NCBI GenBank assembly: GCA_020847775.1 | Contig: JADLBI010000159.1 | Coordinates: forward strand, 1-7,772 | Direction: 5' to 3' | DNA: 7,772 bases | DNA from: Opitutaceae bacterium | Lineage (GTDB): Bacteria > Verrucomicrobiota > Verrucomicrobiia > Opitutales > Opitutaceae | Part shown: piece by piece, positions 5,858 to 7,772 of the stretch | How the letters are laid out: the number at the start of each line of letters is the position of its first letter | How positions within the stretch are numbered: position 1 is the stretch's first letter | Notes under the pieces: generated by a model | Seen by the model: only the letters and a program-made list of their open reading frames with translations | The model's database searches: none | What the model was told of the DNA's origin: nothing | Made by a program: the position numbers and the translations under genes

Positions 5858-7750
5858 TCAACGCGTGATCACCGAATCGGCAATCGTAAGCGTGTTAAAA
5901 TCGAGCACGCGTTGCAGGCGGCCGTGCGTAATGGTGAGTTTGCGACCATCGACCTCGGCATTGAGGTGCGGGCCTTCGAAGAGCTTCCACTTCGAATAAT
6001 CCACCTTCACGCCATCGACGACCGGCGCCTGATCATAGGTGAAGGTGATCTGCTTGCCGCGCAGCGTGGTCATTTCGACCGAGGGGGTCGGTTCGAGTTT
6101 GAATGTCAGCGGGAGGGCGCGGATCGCGGTCTTGAACGCATCGAAGCTCTCGAACTCGTCCTGACTTGCGGCTTGCACGATAGTGCCGTTCTTCAAGTGC
6201 GGGCTCGTGAGAATCCGGCCGCCGAGGTCTTCGGTTTCCTTGGCCCAGCCGCCGTCGCGATGCAGGTATTTGATCCAGTGGTAAGGGGCGAGCGGACGAT
6301 AGGCGAGATAGGCGCGACCACCGCGGGCGAAGATCCAACCGGATTGGTCTTCGTCGAGATCCTTGAGGTCTTTCGAGAAGAAGCCGTTGATGTGCGGGAA
6401 ACGCGTGCCCTCCGGGATGTCGTAGAGCGCGATGACGGTATCGAGATCTTGGAAAACGCGCTCGAACGACGACGTGCCGACGACCTTGTCGGGCGAGTCG
6501 TAGGACGGCTTCGCCTCAAAGGTCACGCCTTTGATCATCGGCTCGGGATACGTGGCGAACTGCGATTGCATCGCGCGCGAGGAGGAATGCGGATGCAGCG
6601 AGAATAGCGTGTTGTGCTTGCCGCGCGGATCGTCCTCGGCCCAGGTCACGTCCCAAGCGTGGCCCTGAATGGCGTCGTTGAGAATGCCCTGTGTGGAACC
6701 GACCGCGTAATCGCGGCGGAGGTAATTGATCTTATAAACCGGCGGCGAAAGCACATCGCTGTAACGCCAGAAGCGGCGCGTGCGGGCGCGGTCGCGTTGC
6801 AATACGTCTTCCTGACGGTCGGTCGCGAGGCGGTAGATGACCTCGGGCACGTCGTAGTTGGACGCGACGGTGGCAAAGTAGATGCCCCAGCCGCCGTAGC
6901 CCGGAGTCGGCGGCGTGTTGTTGAACAGAATCCAACTGAAATACGACGCGAGCGCATCCCAACGTTCGATCACGGAACCTTCGTCCGTGCGGGAATTCGG
7001 TCCGCGTAAAACGCCCTTGAGCGTGTTGTTGGCGAGCTCGGCGAACAGCCAATCGAGCATCATGTGCCCGCGCTGGCGCATCTCAGGGTCCTGCGCCCAA
7101 CTGGCGAGCATCGCCATTGGGATCGCGTATTCGCCGAGGTAGTGCGTCGGGTTGTATTCACCCTGGCCGACGGTGGTCGTGAGATCCATCCAGTGGATGA
7201 GGTAATCCTTGGCCTCGGCGAGATTCTCGGCGGAGCTTTTGCCGGTATACCATTGGTCGCCGGACTCATCGGGATAGAGTTCCGCCATGAGATAGAGCGA
7301 CGTGTAATACATCGCCCAATGGTTTTCCGTGTCGCCGCGCAATTGCCGCGTGGTGCGCCACGTGTCGCGAATCGCGGCCTGCGCCTCGGCGGAAAGCAGA
7401 TCGCGCCCGAGGTAAGCCACGCAGACATTGGGGAACATCCAGAACGGACCGGTGCCCGGATCCTGCATGATCTCGATCACGCGCGCCGAACAAACCGCGG
7501 CATCGCGGCCCAGCGCGAGCTTGGTCGCGATCGTGGCCATGTCGAGATTCGCCGGATCGTTGGATTGCGTGTGACCGTCGCCGGCCCGCCATTCCAATAC
7601 TTCGTTGACCCGCTGCAGATAAGCGGCGCGACGCTGGCCCGTGTCCACCAGCACCTCACCCGAAGGCGGCGGGGCTTCAAACGACGGCTGCGCCGGGGAG
7701 GAGACCGCCAAAGCCAAGGGTAACATAAGGGAAATCATCGGATGCTTCAT
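5858..7750 (-). CDS. Exported protein of unknown family, possible alpha/alpha-toroid polysaccharide lyase-like enzyme
   Basis: I do not recognise this 630-residue protein as a named family. A signal peptide is evident (MKHPM, hydrophobic 6-17, likely cleavage after SPA at 18-20). Residues about 40-340 are helix-rich and full of aromatics, with the conserved-looking segments GTGPFWMFPN (99-108), TENHWAMYYTSLYL (141-154), GEYNPTHYLGEY (197-208) and GPNSRTDEGS (250-259). Residues about 345-630 look beta-rich, including KHNTLFSLHPHSSSR (378-392). This alpha-then-beta plan, with Asn-His and Tyr-rich motifs, resembles heparinase II/III-like and other toroid lyases, where Asn, His and Tyr act in uronic-acid beta-elimination. 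N143, H144, Y148/Y149, Y199, N200 and Y204 are candidate active-site residues. The resemblance is architectural, not a motif match. Only 22 nt lie upstream of the start, and no Shine-Dalgarno sequence is seen. It leads the visible operon, which supports a role as an exported polymer- or oligomer-cleaving enzyme, but a hydrolase or a non-enzymatic role is possible. Confidence 0.6.
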   Translation of the reverse strand: MKHPMISLMLPLALAVSSPAQPSFEAPPPSGEVLVDTGQRRAAYLQRVNEVLEWRAGDGHTQSNDPANLDMATIATKLALGRDAAVCSARVIEIMQDPGTGPFWMFPNVCVAYLGRDLLSAEAQAAIRDTWRTTRQLRGDTENHWAMYYTSLYLMAELYPDESGDQWYTGKSSAENLAEAKDYLIHWMDLTTTVGQGEYNPTHYLGEYAIPMAMLASWAQDPEMRQRGHMMLDWLFAELANNTLKGVLRGPNSRTDEGSVIERWDALASYFSWILFNNTPPTPGYGGWGIYFATVASNYDVPEVIYRLATDRQEDVLQRDRARTRRFWRYSDVLSPPVYKINYLRRDYAVGSTQGILNDAIQGHAWDVTWAEDDPRGKHNTLFSLHPHSSSRAMQSQFATYPEPMIKGVTFEAKPSYDSPDKVVGTSSFERVFQDLDTVIALYDIPEGTRFPHINGFFSKDLKDLDEDQSGWIFARGGRAYLAYRPLAPYHWIKYLHRDGGWAKETEDLGGRILTSPHLKNGTIVQAASQDEFESFDAFKTAIRALPLTFKLEPTPSVEMTTLRGKQITFTYDQAPVVDGVKVDYSKWKLFEGPHLNAEVDGRKLTITHGRLQRVLDFNTLTIADSVITR

Positions 7751-7772
7751 GAGCGAATGAGGGGACCTTTAC

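Noticed and set aside
4486..5868. A 460-codon plus-strand frame opposite the GH127 gene
   Set aside because: It is wholly antisense to a well-supported GH127 gene and has low-complexity Arg/Ala/Glu/Val-rich composition typical of mirror frames in GC-rich DNA.
5711..6607. A 298-codon plus-strand frame across the GH127/630-aa junction
   Set aside because: It overlaps two minus-strand genes and their gap, has no motif and has biased Arg/Glu composition.
1..7772. Search for tRNA, rRNA, CRISPR arrays, insertion sequences and attachment sites
   Set aside because: I saw no direct-repeat array, transposase, terminal inverted repeats or RNA gene signature; nearly all bases are coding.

Overview
The window is a compact run of five genes, all on the minus strand and read right to left. 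The four complete genes cover 7750 down to 1499, and a fifth runs off the left edge. The gaps are 55 nt, a 4-nt overlap, 66 nt and 76 nt, with no convincing terminator or internal promoter, so the set looks like one operon whose promoter lies beyond the right edge. The DNA is GC-rich, with GC-rich third codon positions. Sec-type signal peptides and a carbohydrate-plus-peptide enzyme repertoire suggest a Gram-negative polymer degrader. My best guess is Verrucomicrobiota (Opitutaceae-like), but this is inference from style; no marker gene is present.

Layout in transcription order: (1) 7750-5858, an exported 630-residue protein I cannot assign to a family, with helix-rich N-terminal and beta-rich C-terminal parts resembling toroid-type polysaccharide lyases; (2) 5802-3868, a GH127-type (DUF1680) beta-L-arabinofuranosidase with its cysteine/zinc active site intact and no signal peptide; (3) 3871-2462, an exported M28 metallopeptidase of the carboxypeptidase Q type with a complete di-zinc site, overlapping gene 2 by ATGA; (4) 2395-1499, a GH43-type five-bladed propeller glycosidase without a signal peptide, with Asp where the general-acid Glu normally sits; (5) 1422 to <1, the N-terminal half of an exported M16 zinc protease (HxxEH motif), cut by the window edge.

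Together the genes pair glycan-cleaving enzymes, at least one of them specific for arabinofuranose-like sugars, with two exported peptidases. One hypothesis is that the locus processes an arabinosylated glycoprotein such as plant hydroxyproline-rich glycoprotein (extensin or arabinogalactan protein): exported enzymes would act on backbone and side chains, and the two cytoplasmic glycosidases would finish imported oligosaccharides. No transporter, regulator, sulfatase, RNA gene, mobile element or CRISPR array is visible. The junctions on both sides of the GH127 gene carry small palindromes sharing the core TTCGCGAA.
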